Assembly (NCBI GenBank): GCA_946183925.1
Contig: CAMHDS010000002.1
Location: 1-64,000 of the forward strand
DNA length: 64,000 bases
Reading direction: 5' to 3'
Origin: an uncultured Fibrobacter sp.
Lineage (GTDB): Bacteria; Fibrobacterota; Fibrobacteria; Fibrobacterales; Fibrobacteraceae
Part shown: piece by piece, positions 33,348 to 42,931 of the stretch
How the letters are laid out: each line of letters opens with the position of its first letter
How positions within the stretch are numbered: the first letter of the stretch is position 1
Notes under the pieces: model-generated
Told to the model about the DNA's origin: nothing
What the model saw: the letters and a program-made list of their open reading frames with translations, nothing else
Databases searched by the model: none
Position numbers and translations under genes: made by a program

Positions 33348-33380
33348 AATCCGGTGGGTTTCGGCTCGCCGGATTTTTTT
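33348..33380 (+). terminator. Intrinsic terminator after the lipoprotein gene
   Basis: AATCCGGTG pairs with CGCCGGATT (one G-U) around a ten-base loop, followed by TTTTT. Confidence 0.88.
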
Positions 33381-33474
33381 ATTTCTCCGTTTCCTTCTTT
33401 TTTGCAGGGCTGAAGATCGCCGGTAGGCCTCCTAATTATGTATCTTTCCCATGAAAGATTTGCGGGATAAACCG

Positions 33475-36400
33475 ATGAAAAAGTCTAAGGGATTTTTTGC
33501 TTTTTACGGGTTTGCCTTTACCCAGGTGGCCCTCTCTACTATCCTTGTCGCCTACATGGAACTGGTGTTGAGCCGGGCGGGCTTTACGGCCATGGGTTCC
33601 TGGCAGTTTTATGTGCTGCACCTGTTGTTCCTGCTGCCCTGTGCCTTGCTCATGACTCCGGCAGGTTACTTCTCCGACAAGTTCCCCAAGGAACGGGTCC
33701 TTAGGTGGACGACCCTGCTTTCGCTACCTACGGTGGTGCTGTTCGGTTACGGGGTCTGTACGGCGAACCTCCTGTTCGAATTTCTTTCTATTGGCCTGTT
33801 CTTTGTGCTGCAGGCGTTTCAGAGTCCGGCCAAGAACGGCTACATGAAAGAACTGGTGGGGGTGCGCTCCCTGGCCCAGGGGAGCGGTATCCTGATGATT
33901 ATCCTGTTTGTGGCCCTGGTGCTGAGCGGAGGCGTTACCGCCTACGCCTATGAGCGGATGCTCCCTGTGGCAGGGGACCTTTCGGAGGCGCTCCAGACAT
34001 TTGCCCCTGTGGGGATAACCCTCGTGGCTCTTGAAATTTTCGGAATCCTGTTCACCTTCGGGCTTCCGCCCATTGGCGCTTACGATGCCGAGTTGAAATT
34101 CCCCTGGAAGCGTTACTGGAACCTGCTGTTTACCCGCCGCAAGCTGAGCAAGCTCTGGGTGAACCGGGCGCTTCGCCAGTCCATTATCGGGCTTTCCATG
34201 TTCTGGGTCATGATATTCCTACTGGTGTTTATCATCCAGGACCTGTTCGGTTCGGGTTCGCTCTTTAACCGGGATATCTTGGCCAACTACGCCATCTTCG
34301 GAACGGCCTTGGGTCTTGTGGTGGGCATCGTCTTTGCCATGCGCATGTCCAGGAACTTTATCGAGATGGGGCTTATCCCCATGGGCACAGCCGGGGCGGC
34401 CATTCTCATCTTCCTGATTCCCTTTATCCCCAGGCCCTACAACGCCATCGCCTTTACCCTGCTGGGGTTCTGTGGCGGCATTTACATGATTCCCATGTTC
34501 TCCATGCTGCTGTACCATACCAAGCCCAGGTCGGCGGGCCACGTGCTTTCGGTGGCCAATGGCGTGCAGAACCTCTGTATCCTCCTCTTTGAAATCGTGG
34601 CTGTTGTCCTTATCCGGTTCCTGAACCTGGACCGGATGAGCCTGTTCTTTATTCTGGGTATCGTGTGCCTGGGCGGCACCATTTGGGCCCTGATGGCCAT
34701 GCCCCATACGCTGCTCCGCCAGCTGATGCGCTCGGTGCTTTCGTTCCATTACAAGTTCCTGGTGTCTGGCGTGGAGCGAATTCCCTGGGAAGGTCCTGTG
34801 CTTTTGGTGGGTAACCACATTTCTTATGTGGACTGGGCCATGATCCAGATGGCAAGTCCCCGACCCTTGCGCTTTGTGATTACCAAACGGCCTTTTGAAA
34901 AATGGTACGTGCGGCTGCTCCTTTCCCAAATGCGGACCATCGAGCTGGACATTGCACACCCGGAGTCCGCCATGAAGGAGGCCCGGGAGGCCCTGCTCCG
35001 GGGCGAGGCCGTGGTGATGTTCCCCGAGAACACCATGACCGCCACGGGCAACATGAGCCGTTTCCGCCTGGACTATTCCGACGCCATCAAGGATGTGCAT
35101 CACCTGAAGCTCTTGCCGTTCTATGTGCAGGGGCTGTGGGGGAGCAGCTACTCCCAGGCGGGTTCCGGTTTCAAGGATTTAATCCATAGCGAAGGTCGTG
35201 TCATCTCCGTAGCCTTTGGCGAAGAACTTCCCCTGGAAGCGGATGCGGTTACGGTCCAGCGGGCCGTGCAGGAACTTTCCATTACGGCATGGACGTCTTA
35301 TATCCGGCTGCTCCGTCCGGTGGCTTCTGCCTGGATACGCACGGTCAAGCGTATCGGGAGCGGACCTTCTGTTTACAGTCCCGACGGTCACCACCTGGCG
35401 GCAAACGCACTGGCGGCGGCTTCCTTGACTTTTGCCAAGATGATTGACGGCCTTACCAAGGGCGAAAAGAACGTGGGCGTACTGATTCCGCCTTCGGGCC
35501 CGGGTATCATCGTGAACATGGCCTGCCTCATCAAGGGCAAGACGGTCTATAACCTGAACTACACTAACACGCCGGAGACCATGGATTACTGCTGCGACGT
35601 GGCCGACGTGAAGACCATCATTACCGCCCGGGTGTTTATCGACAAGCTGAAACAGAAGGGACTCCCCATGGAGAAACTTCTGGACAAGTACAAGGTCTAT
35701 TACATGGAAGACCTGAAGGAGCAACTGAAGAAGCCAGCCTTGGTCATGAATTTTTTGCGGGTGATGCTGCTTCCGGCCTGGTACTTGGAACTTCGGTTCT
35801 TCAAGAAGGTCTCCCTGGACGACGTGGCGACGATTATTTTCAGTTCCGGTTCCGAGGGCCGCCCCAAGGGAGTGGAACTGACCCACTTCAACTTGATGGG
35901 TAACATCAAGCAGTGTGAAAGTGTGCTGAACCCCGGCTCCGACGACGTGTTCCTGGGGTCGCTCCCGTTGTTCCATGCCTTCGGGTTCTCCATTACGACT
36001 ATGCTCTGCCTGGTGGACGGCGTGCCGGTGGCTACCTGCCCCGACCCTACGGATGCAAGGCTCGTGTCCCGTATGTGCGCCCAGTTCAAGGTGACCATCA
36101 TGGTGGCCACGGGCACATTTTTGCGGATGTGGGGCATGAACCGTGCGGTGCACCCGCTGATGTTTGGCCATGTGCGGAGCATCTACGCCGGAGCAGAAAA
36201 AATTCGCGAAGACGTGCGACAGCTTTACCGCACCAAGTTCAAGCTGGAAATTTTCGAAGGCTTCGGCTGTACCGAGACCACCCCCGTGGCGGCGGTAAAC
36301 ACCAAGGACGTTCTGATGGACGACTACAAGACGGTGCTGCAGGGCAACAAGCCGGGTACCGTTGGGGCGCCACTGCCTGGAACCCAGTTCCGTATTGTGG

Positions 36401-36924
36401 ATCCGGACACTATGGAAGAGCTGCCCATCGGTAGCGACGGATTGATTCTCATCGGTGGCGCCCAGATTATGAAGGGCTACCTGAAGGACCCGGAACGCAC
36501 CGCCCTGGCCATCGCCGTCATCAACGGCAAACGCTGGTACAAGACCGGCGACAAGGGCCATGTGGACGAAGATGGTTACCTGACTATCGTGGACCGCTAC
36601 AGCCGATTTGCAAAGCTTGGCGGCGAGATGGTGAGTCTCGGTTCCGTGGACTTCAAGATTTCGGAGAACGCCCTGTTCGACGAGATTGACCATTTTGCCG
36701 TGGCCGTTCCCGACGGGAGCAAGGGCGAAAAAATTGTGCTGGTCTATGCCGGCGAAAAGTCTGAAGATGAGGTGAAGGACATGCTTCGCCAGATAGGGCT
36801 TCCGCCCCTGATGGTGCCTGGCGCTGTGGTGAAGGTGGAAAGCCTGCCCAAGCTGGGCAGCGGCAAGTGCGATTTCCAGACCGGCAAGAAGATTGCCATG
36901 GAAAGGCTGGGGTCTAGGGGGTAG
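33475..36924 (+). CDS. aas: Fused lysophospholipid transporter, acyltransferase and acyl-ACP synthetase (Aas-like)
   Basis: 1149 residues from ATG 33475; an ATG at 33451 is possible, but TATCTT lies only four bases before it, so the transcript would likely start beyond it. Residues 1 to about 415 are a 12-helix MFS-like transporter (LplT-like). Residues about 425-630 are a PlsC acyltransferase with the NHxxxxD motif at Asn447-Asp453 (GNHISYVDW) and FPENTMT. Residues about 640-1149 are an AMP-forming acyl ligase with FSSGSEGRPKGVELTH, GFGCTETTPVAAVN and YKTGDKGHVDEDGY. In E. coli LplT and Aas are separate and together recycle lysophosphatidylethanolamine; here, as in several other phyla, they are one polypeptide. 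The stop TAG lies inside a CTAG-type repeat, which encodes the last residues. Confidence 0.9.
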   Translation: MKKSKGFFAFYGFAFTQVALSTILVAYMELVLSRAGFTAMGSWQFYVLHLLFLLPCALLMTPAGYFSDKFPKERVLRWTTLLSLPTVVLFGYGVCTANLLFEFLSIGLFFVLQAFQSPAKNGYMKELVGVRSLAQGSGILMIILFVALVLSGGVTAYAYERMLPVAGDLSEALQTFAPVGITLVALEIFGILFTFGLPPIGAYDAELKFPWKRYWNLLFTRRKLSKLWVNRALRQSIIGLSMFWVMIFLLVFIIQDLFGSGSLFNRDILANYAIFGTALGLVVGIVFAMRMSRNFIEMGLIPMGTAGAAILIFLIPFIPRPYNAIAFTLLGFCGGIYMIPMFSMLLYHTKPRSAGHVLSVANGVQNLCILLFEIVAVVLIRFLNLDRMSLFFILGIVCLGGTIWALMAMPHTLLRQLMRSVLSFHYKFLVSGVERIPWEGPVLLVGNHISYVDWAMIQMASPRPLRFVITKRPFEKWYVRLLLSQMRTIELDIAHPESAMKEAREALLRGEAVVMFPENTMTATGNMSRFRLDYSDAIKDVHHLKLLPFYVQGLWGSSYSQAGSGFKDLIHSEGRVISVAFGEELPLEADAVTVQRAVQELSITAWTSYIRLLRPVASAWIRTVKRIGSGPSVYSPDGHHLAANALAAASLTFAKMIDGLTKGEKNVGVLIPPSGPGIIVNMACLIKGKTVYNLNYTNTPETMDYCCDVADVKTIITARVFIDKLKQKGLPMEKLLDKYKVYYMEDLKEQLKKPALVMNFLRVMLLPAWYLELRFFKKVSLDDVATIIFSSGSEGRPKGVELTHFNLMGNIKQCESVLNPGSDDVFLGSLPLFHAFGFSITTMLCLVDGVPVATCPDPTDARLVSRMCAQFKVTIMVATGTFLRMWGMNRAVHPLMFGHVRSIYAGAEKIREDVRQLYRTKFKLEIFEGFGCTETTPVAAVNTKDVLMDDYKTVLQGNKPGTVGAPLPGTQFRIVDPDTMEELPIGSDGLILIGGAQIMKGYLKDPERTALAIAVINGKRWYKTGDKGHVDEDGYLTIVDRYSRFAKLGGEMVSLGSVDFKISENALFDEIDHFAVAVPDGSKGEKIVLVYAGEKSEDEVKDMLRQIGLPPLMVPGAVVKVESLPKLGSGKCDFQTGKKIAMERLGSRG

Positions 36925-36945
36925 GGGCTAGGATCTAGGGGCCGC
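36913..36945. repeat. CTAG-type heptamer array overlapping the aas stop codon
   Basis: Units TCTAGGG, GGTAGGG, GCTAGGA, TCTAGGG begin inside the aas coding region and provide its TAG (36922-36924). Bases 36925-36965 match the reverse complement of 19745-19800, so this is a dispersed repeat. Confidence 0.75.
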
Positions 36946-36982
36946 TGGTCGCAAGAGGTTTTGAGGCTCGAGGCTCAAGAGG

Positions 36983-37010
36983 TGTCATCCTCGCGGAGGC
37001 GAGGATCTGC
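36983..37010. repeat. TGTCAT-type dispersed inverted repeat, copy 2
   Basis: TGTC, ATCCTCGC (36987-36994), GGAG, GCGAGGAT (36999-37006), CTGC. Same outline as 14182-14213 and 53574-53606, but with a different, still complementary, stem. Confidence 0.7.
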
Positions 37011-37060
37011 TTGAGGAGTCGGTGGTTTAGTTGTTTAGAGTATGAAATGAGAAGTGCGAA

Positions 37061-39571
37061 ATGAAAAAGAATACAGAAAAGAAAAGTGCATTGAAGGAGT
37101 GGTTCAAGTCGTTGAACCTGGGGAAACCTCAGGGGCTTATGCTTGTGGTCACCCTGATTGTGCTGGTCATAGCATTCCTTATTTTTAACGGGACCTCCGT
37201 GGCTACGGCCCGCAAGTGGGATATCGAATGGGGCTATTACGCCATCCTTTCCACGTTTGTGGTGGGCCTCATAGGAGTGGTGGTAAACCTGCCCTTTATC
37301 GCAAAGCATATCCGCGGGTATTTGCCCGGCGGCAAGAGCCTGTGTGGGCTTGCCGTTTTGCTTCTGGTGTTTTCGGTCTTTATGTTCGGGAACATCGGGA
37401 ATAGCCATCGGGTACTGAGCGACGAGACCAGCTGGGAGTCCATGGGCTTGCAGATGTACTTCCAGCACTCCGGCGGTATCTGCAACGAAGGTATCTGGAA
37501 AGACGGCAACCTGGAATGTACCGACGAGGTGAACAACTTCAAGGGCAAGGCTCTCGGCTTTGTGTATTCCCTGGTGTTCAACTTCATGGAACCCAACAGG
37601 GATACCGCCCTGTTGGTGAACTACCCCTTCTACATCCTGAGCCTGATTTTCTTCTTCTTTGCGTTATGCAGGTGGTTCAAGAGCGAACCTTTGGCGTTAG
37701 CGGCCACGGCGTTCTTGGGCGGCATGCCCATATTCCTTTTGCAGGCCCGTTCTGCTTCTACAGAAGTCCTCTACATTGCCCTCCTGACGGCTTTGATGGC
37801 TTGGTATGCCTTTGTGCCAACCCACAAGGTGACCTGGAAACATTTCTTGCTGACGGTACCCCTGCTGGGCTTTTTTGCACAGACTAGACAGGAAACCGTT
37901 TTCGCCTTTATTCCTTTCGCTCTGTATTATTATCGTTATTTCTTGGAGAAGCCTTACCGTCTGCCGATTTTTGTGGCCTCCGTCATTGCGGTGAGTTGGC
38001 CGTCCATCAATACCATGGCTGCCTATCGCGGTTACGATTTCCAGGGAGGGGAACATGCGGCCCATTCCCTTGAAAACCTGTGGTTCAACCTAAAGACCAA
38101 TGTAGAAGTCATGCTGAACCTGAAGGCGGATACGTCTTTTGGCGGCATTCTCGAAAATCCGTTCTACACGTCCTTTACGGTGCTTCTGCTGGCGTCTACG
38201 GTATGGCTCCTGTTCAGGATGGTTTATTCCAGGCGTTATGTTCGTGGCTTTGTTCTCGGGATTTCGTTCTGCATCCAGATTTTCGTCATCTTGCTGAACG
38301 TGTCGGGAACCTTTACCATTGACATCAACCAGCGTTACGTGCTGGTGGCCTTGCCCCTGTTTGCCCTCTTGATGGCTCTTGGTCCCTATGACGCCCTATG
38401 CTTTTTCTCCAAGATGAAACCCGATGGCATCGGTCGTCTAGTTCTGGGTATTGCTGTTGTTATGTCTCTTGGGCTTATGATGTATCACGCTCCGAGTTAC
38501 AAGGCCAACATGCTCTATTACAAGAATAAGCTTTTGTCCGAAGAAGATTTCTTGAATACGGAACTGAAAAAATATCCCGAGAATTCCATTTTCATTTATG
38601 CAAGACCATGGCAAATGCTGGCTTCTGGTCATAGCGCTTTTAGCGAAAGGACATTCAAACGCTGGGATACGGATACTTTTGCTAAGTGGTACCAGACATC
38701 TGGTGGAAATATTTACCTGGTGCGTGGTCAGGATGGCTATGGTTCGGTAAATCGCCAGAGTCGTGTGGTGGGCTTCAAGACCACGGATCAGATCGATGAA
38801 ATTCTAGATTCCTACAAGAACGAACGTGTACTTCTTGAGCCCAAGCTGTTCGGCTACCCGCTGGTAATCTACCGCATCGACGCCAAGAAAGGCGTGTCCC
38901 AGTATGCACAGCGGTTCTCTGTGTCGGCAATGGATAGTAGCGTTGTGCAACTGAAGAAGGGTTTCGAAGAATCTATTGCTTGCTCCTATTCCGTGAACGG
39001 TAAAGCCGAAAAGGAAAAGGTGGTGTCTGAGACTCAGGACAGCTTGGTCCTGGATTCTACGGATTTGTCTGTCGGGATGAACCACATGAAAATGTGGTGT
39101 CTTATGCCCGATGCCGACACTCTGACGCTGTACAGGGACCTGTTTGTGGAAGGCGAAGGAGTCGCCCTGGTTTCGGAGATGCCCATGAAGAACTTTCATC
39201 AGGATTGGGGTGGCCCGCAAAAGGACCAGACGGTGGAACACAACGGGATAACCTTGGACAAAGAACCCTTTCGCTACGGAATTGGAAGTCACGCCGATGC
39301 TGTCCTAGAGTATGATATTGCAGGCAAGTTCAACATGCTTCACGTCGTTATCGGCTTGGACGACGAAAGTGCCTGCGGTGATGGGGCATTCTTCGTAGTA
39401 ACAGGTGACGGACGTGAACTATTCCGTTCAAACAAGATGTACTCTACGCAGAAGCAAATCTTGGAAGTTAATGTGTCTGGAATTCAGAATCTTCAGTTAG
39501 TTTTGGAACAGGGTGGCAACAAGGATTGCGATCATGGCGACTGGGCTAACGTTTGGCTGGAGGCCAAGTAG
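37061..39571 (+). CDS. GT39-like membrane glycosyltransferase with a C-terminal NPCBM domain
   Basis: 836 residues. About 12 membrane helices (residues 25-500) with an acidic DETSWESMGLQMYFQHSGG loop after the second or third helix resemble the GT39/ArnT family, which transfers sugars from polyprenyl phosphates. A large extracytoplasmic part follows. The last 130 residues form an NPCBM/NEW2-type domain: FRYGIGSHADAVLEYDIAG, VIGLDDESACGDGAFFVV and a final DHGDWANVWLEAK. NPCBM domains bind carbohydrate and are usually found on secreted glycosidases; the fusion to a membrane transferase is unusual. No close Shine-Dalgarno sequence is seen before ATG 37061. Its stop TAG shares a base with the next gene's GTG. 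Confidence 0.75.
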   Translation: MKKNTEKKSALKEWFKSLNLGKPQGLMLVVTLIVLVIAFLIFNGTSVATARKWDIEWGYYAILSTFVVGLIGVVVNLPFIAKHIRGYLPGGKSLCGLAVLLLVFSVFMFGNIGNSHRVLSDETSWESMGLQMYFQHSGGICNEGIWKDGNLECTDEVNNFKGKALGFVYSLVFNFMEPNRDTALLVNYPFYILSLIFFFFALCRWFKSEPLALAATAFLGGMPIFLLQARSASTEVLYIALLTALMAWYAFVPTHKVTWKHFLLTVPLLGFFAQTRQETVFAFIPFALYYYRYFLEKPYRLPIFVASVIAVSWPSINTMAAYRGYDFQGGEHAAHSLENLWFNLKTNVEVMLNLKADTSFGGILENPFYTSFTVLLLASTVWLLFRMVYSRRYVRGFVLGISFCIQIFVILLNVSGTFTIDINQRYVLVALPLFALLMALGPYDALCFFSKMKPDGIGRLVLGIAVVMSLGLMMYHAPSYKANMLYYKNKLLSEEDFLNTELKKYPENSIFIYARPWQMLASGHSAFSERTFKRWDTDTFAKWYQTSGGNIYLVRGQDGYGSVNRQSRVVGFKTTDQIDEILDSYKNERVLLEPKLFGYPLVIYRIDAKKGVSQYAQRFSVSAMDSSVVQLKKGFEESIACSYSVNGKAEKEKVVSETQDSLVLDSTDLSVGMNHMKMWCLMPDADTLTLYRDLFVEGEGVALVSEMPMKNFHQDWGGPQKDQTVEHNGITLDKEPFRYGIGSHADAVLEYDIAGKFNMLHVVIGLDDESACGDGAFFVVTGDGRELFRSNKMYSTQKQILEVNVSGIQNLQLVLEQGGNKDCDHGDWANVWLEAK

Positions 39572-40662
39572 TGAAAGTCCTGGTGGCGCCTTTGGACTGG
39601 GGGCTGGGCCATGCGACCCGCAGTGTCCCCGTCATCAAGGAGTTCTTGCGGCAAGGCACCCAGGTGGAGCTTGCCGTTACGGAATCTTATGCGCCGTTGT
39701 ACAACGAGATTTTTCCGGAACTGAAAAAACATGTGGCTCCGTCTTATGGCATTGTTTACCCGAAACACGGATTCAACATGGGGCTTTGGCTCCTGAAAAA
39801 TAGCGTCCATTTGAATCGTGTGGTCGAATACGAACACCACTATGCCGAGGAAATGGTCCGTCGTCATGGTTTCGATATCCTGTTTTCGGACAACCGCTTT
39901 GGTTTTTATTCGGCAAAGGCGCTTTCCATTTACATGACTCATCAGTGCCGTATTGCCTTTCCTGCCCTTTTCTCCAAGTTCGAGGGGATCGGTGTCCATT
40001 GGCACCGAAAGAAAATGGAAAACTTTGACCAGGTGTGGATTCCCGACCTGGAAAAGGCTCCCGGTTATGCGGGAGCCATGTCCCATGTGAAGTCTTGTCC
40101 AGAAAATGTTCGCTATGCGGGGCCGTTGAGTCGTTTTACGGAATTGGATAATTTGTCCGAAATTGTGGCTACGGGTCCAAAGGACTTGAACGTGGTGGCG
40201 GTCATCTCTGGAGTGGAGCCTGCCCGAAGCGCCTTTGAACGCAGGCTGCGGGAATTGCTCTCCGAACTGCCCGGAAATCACGTGATGATTCTTGGAAAGC
40301 CCGGCGCCGAAAGAAAATCTTGGACCGAGGGAAACATCCAGTTTTTCAGTCATTTGGAGACCGCCGAATTTGCACGTACTGTCAGGCGCGCCCGCTGGGT
40401 CATTTCTCGGGGAGGCTACAGCACCATTATGGATATGGCCGTTCTAGGTGCAAGCTGTATCTTTGTGCCGACGCCCGGGCAGTACGAACAGGTGGTACTA
40501 GCCAAAAGTCTTTCCCGGGCGGGCTATGCTGTGGAAATCTCTGCGGCGAAGTTAAATCTTGAAACATTGCAGGCCGCCATGGAAATGCAGGTATGCCTGC
40601 CGCAACCGCCAACACAGAACTTGCTCACCCCCTTGGTACAGGAGGCCTTGAAACAGGTATGA
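39571..40662 (+). CDS. MurG-like glycosyltransferase of unknown acceptor
   Basis: 363 residues from GTG 39571, which overlaps the previous stop by one base (TAGTG) and is seven bases after GGAGG. The N-terminus VKVLVAPLDWGLGHATRSVPVIKEFLRQG and the C-terminal FARTVRRARWVISRGGYSTIMDMAVLGASCIFVPTPGQYEQVVLAKSL show the two-domain GT-B fold of the GT28/MurG group. It is not MurG itself, which is at 7667. Coupling to a GT39-like membrane protein suggests both act on the same surface glycan or glycolipid. Confidence 0.8.
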   Translation: MKVLVAPLDWGLGHATRSVPVIKEFLRQGTQVELAVTESYAPLYNEIFPELKKHVAPSYGIVYPKHGFNMGLWLLKNSVHLNRVVEYEHHYAEEMVRRHGFDILFSDNRFGFYSAKALSIYMTHQCRIAFPALFSKFEGIGVHWHRKKMENFDQVWIPDLEKAPGYAGAMSHVKSCPENVRYAGPLSRFTELDNLSEIVATGPKDLNVVAVISGVEPARSAFERRLRELLSELPGNHVMILGKPGAERKSWTEGNIQFFSHLETAEFARTVRRARWVISRGGYSTIMDMAVLGASCIFVPTPGQYEQVVLAKSLSRAGYAVEISAAKLNLETLQAAMEMQVCLPQPPTQNLLTPLVQEALKQV

Positions 40663-41351
40663 ATTCTTTCGTTTTAGCATTCCCCTTGACGGTGGCTCAA
40701 GACGAGCCCTTTGCCATTTCGCCTGCGGTTACGGTGGAAAAAGATGCGACAAGCCTGATGGTGCCTGGATGTACTGTCAGTTTCAAGGCGGTCCGCAAGG
40801 AGGCCGCTCCTGGTCTTTCCGAGATTTTCAAGGAACATCAGGAAATCTCTGCCGATGAGGCCACCGCCATAGAATCCCACAAGTCCCTGCTGTTCTTGCT
40901 GGGGAGTTTGAAAAGTCCTGCAGACCTGACGATGGTGAATGCCGCCATCCTGAAGGTGCTTTCGGCGGGAGCCTTGGGCGTGTACATGCAGCAGAGTGGC
41001 GCCGCCTGGACCGCAGACGGTTTCCGTGAAGAACTTGGCGACGCCCAGTTCCCCATGGACCCCTGGATGAATTACCTGGAAGGTCCCGATGTGCTTTACA
41101 CCTTGGGTCTTGAAACTTTTGCCCTGCCGGACCTGTGCATCTCGAAGGCTTCGGATGGCATAGACCCTCGCGAAGTCTTGAGCGTGGTGGCCGACAGCCT
41201 GTTTATGGAAGGCGTCAGCTCCAAGTCGGGGACCGAAGTGGACTGCGGCGAGTGCGGTATCTACGCCCTGCGTCAAGAGACGAAAAGCCCCTTCGCCAAG
41301 GACGACCCGGAATACAACCGCCAGGGAATCATGCGCCTTTTGAAACGCTAA
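40659..41351 (+). CDS. DUF4261-like protein
   Basis: 230 residues from ATG 40659 with an ATGA overlap of the preceding gene. No signal peptide or membrane helix. The C-terminal half (GVYMQQSGAAWTADGFREELGD, then WMNYLEGPDVLYTLGLETFALPDLCIS) resembles DUF4261, a domain of unknown function. The overlap implies translation coupled to the glycosyltransferase, but no functional link is evident. Confidence 0.55.
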   Translation: MNSFVLAFPLTVAQDEPFAISPAVTVEKDATSLMVPGCTVSFKAVRKEAAPGLSEIFKEHQEISADEATAIESHKSLLFLLGSLKSPADLTMVNAAILKVLSAGALGVYMQQSGAAWTADGFREELGDAQFPMDPWMNYLEGPDVLYTLGLETFALPDLCISKASDGIDPREVLSVVADSLFMEGVSSKSGTEVDCGECGIYALRQETKSPFAKDDPEYNRQGIMRLLKR

Positions 41352-41364
41352 CCATTTAAAAAAT

Positions 41365-41370
41365 TATATT
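41365..41370 (+). promoter_or_regulatory. Candidate leaderless promoter TATATT
   Basis: TATATT, seven bases, then ATG 41378 of the thioesterase gene; no Shine-Dalgarno sequence. Confidence 0.55.
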
Positions 41371-41377
41371 GCTCACC

Positions 41378-42133
41378 ATGATAGATATTTACGCCTTGTC
41401 AAAGAACCCTCTTGTATTCCAGAAACAGCGGACCATCACGTCGGCCTATATCGATGTGTCCGGAAAGATGGGCCTTGCCCAGACGGTGCTTATGGTCCAG
41501 GACAATATCACCGAAAATTTCGGTGCCATCAAGATGGACAATTTTGTGGTGAAGGAGAAGGGCGGTTTCTGGGTGGTTTACAAGGCCAAGTTCAAGTTTT
41601 TCAGGCGCCCCTACTGGCGGGACAAGGTGGTCACCACGTCGTTTCCGGCGGATAACCAGCTGATCAGGCTCAACGAAAATACCGCCATCACTACGACCGA
41701 GGGCGAGCCCATCATTTTGGCCAAGCAGGAAATGTGCTGTCTCAGTTTCGAAAATCACCGCCCTCTGCGGCTTTCGTCGGTGGATTTTCCGACAGAAGGT
41801 TTCCCGGAGGCCCTCGATACTTCGGAATTCGACCGCTTTCACGTAAAGCCCGAGGAATACCAGGAAATTTACCAACAGAAGGTGCTGCCTCAGCATATCG
41901 ACATGTCTCACCACATGAACAACATCGAGTATGTGAAGCTGGCCCTGAACGTGTTCGGGACTCCCGATTGGGAGCTTTGCAACCCGGCGACGCTGGAGAT
42001 TCATTACCTGGGAGAATCAAAAGAAGGCCAGACCCTGCGCATATTCCGTGCGGACCACAGCGGGGCTACCTACATGCGCATCTTGGACGAAACGGACCGT
42101 GCCGTCTTCGAGATGCGTCTCCGGATGATGTAG
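41378..42133 (+). CDS. Acyl-ACP thioesterase
   Basis: 251 residues from ATG 41378. Two hot-dog domains: the first around FGAIKMDNFVVKEKGGFWVVYKAKFKFFRRPYWRD, the second containing QHIDMSHHMNNIEYVKLALN, which matches the DxNxHxNNxxY catalytic region of bacterial acyl-ACP thioesterases (PF01643). These release free fatty acids from acyl carrier protein; in anaerobes they may adjust lipid composition. It is convergent with rsmE with only five bases between the stops. Confidence 0.85.
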   Translation: MIDIYALSKNPLVFQKQRTITSAYIDVSGKMGLAQTVLMVQDNITENFGAIKMDNFVVKEKGGFWVVYKAKFKFFRRPYWRDKVVTTSFPADNQLIRLNENTAITTTEGEPIILAKQEMCCLSFENHRPLRLSSVDFPTEGFPEALDTSEFDRFHVKPEEYQEIYQQKVLPQHIDMSHHMNNIEYVKLALNVFGTPDWELCNPATLEIHYLGESKEGQTLRIFRADHSGATYMRILDETDRAVFEMRLRMM

Positions 42134-42138
42134 CGGGA

Positions 42139-42894
42139 CTATACCAGTTTTCCAAGAGCCACGATGGCGGCGGTACGGGCTCGGAGCCTTGTGTTCCCCA
42201 GGTTCAATGCGTAACTTTTTCCGCCTGTAAATTCTCTGGTCATGCGAATCTCGTCGGGCGAGAATCCGCCTTCGGGTCCTACCAGAAGGGTCACAGGAGT
42301 TGAAGTTGCGTCGCACTTCTTGTCACTGGCAGAATCGGCCGTGAGTTTATCTGTGACTTCTTTAGGAGCTGTCTTTTCGCCATCTACATCGCAGAGGATC
42401 AGGTCGCCATGGTAACTTTTCAACCATTCCTTGAATTCGACGGGTCCGCAAATTTCGGTAAGCCAGGGCTTCTTGGACTGCTTCAGGCTCACCAGGCTCT
42501 TGAGTTCGGAACGGCGGACCAGCTTGTGCAAGTCAGAATTCTTAGGCTCCTGGGAATAGTCCGTCCGCAAGAAGGTGATGCTTGCTATTTCGGTCTGGGC
42601 CGCATGGAACACCACCTCTTCCAGGGAGTCGTCCTTGAGGCAGGCGATGGCCAGGTTCAGCAGAGGCCTCTCCGGTTTGGGAGTCTCCACCTTCGAGATT
42701 TCCACCTGGCAGGCTTTGGGGTCGGCAACCACGATGGTCCCGACCGCAAAGTGGCCCTGTCCGTCGCAAAGCTCCAGAACGTCCCCTTGGGCGGCGCGGC
42801 AAACCTTTACGGCGTGGGCGCTTTCGTTTTCGTCCAGGGTTACCCTTCCGCATTGGATTTGTGGGCAGTAAAATCGGCTATCGGGGGTCTTCAT
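42139..42894 (-). CDS. rsmE: 16S rRNA (uracil1498-N3)-methyltransferase RsmE
   Basis: 251 residues from ATG 42894, chosen over an earlier in-frame start because AGGGG lies just upstream and TACCTT precedes it by seven bases. RsmE is a SPOUT (knotted) methyltransferase for U1498 of 16S rRNA. The N-terminus SRFYCPQIQCGRVTLDENESAHAVKVCRAAQGD, the LLVGPEGGFSPDEI motif and LNLGNTRLRARTAAIVAL, which form the SAM-binding knot, are clear. An insertion between the domains (EKTAPKEVTDKLTADSASDKKCDATST) is unusual. Confidence 0.93.
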   Translation of the reverse strand: MKTPDSRFYCPQIQCGRVTLDENESAHAVKVCRAAQGDVLELCDGQGHFAVGTIVVADPKACQVEISKVETPKPERPLLNLAIACLKDDSLEEVVFHAAQTEIASITFLRTDYSQEPKNSDLHKLVRRSELKSLVSLKQSKKPWLTEICGPVEFKEWLKSYHGDLILCDVDGEKTAPKEVTDKLTADSASDKKCDATSTPVTLLVGPEGGFSPDEIRMTREFTGGKSYALNLGNTRLRARTAAIVALGKLV

Positions 42895-42899
42895 GGCCC

Positions 42900-42926
42900 C
42901 TAAGGTAGCAATTTTTTCTACCTTAG
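42900..42926. promoter_or_regulatory. Back-to-back -10 elements between rsmE and a HAD gene
   Basis: A nine-base perfect inverted repeat CTAAGGTAG...CTACCTTAG. Read outwards, each arm supplies TACCTT exactly seven bases before the start codon on its side (ATG 42894 on minus, ATG 42932 on plus). Confidence 0.6.
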
Positions 42927-42931
42927 CATCC

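Noticed and set aside
35179..36693. 504-codon minus-strand open frame opposite the acyl ligase part of aas
   Set aside because: No recognisable domain; the plus-strand acyl ligase motifs are unambiguous.
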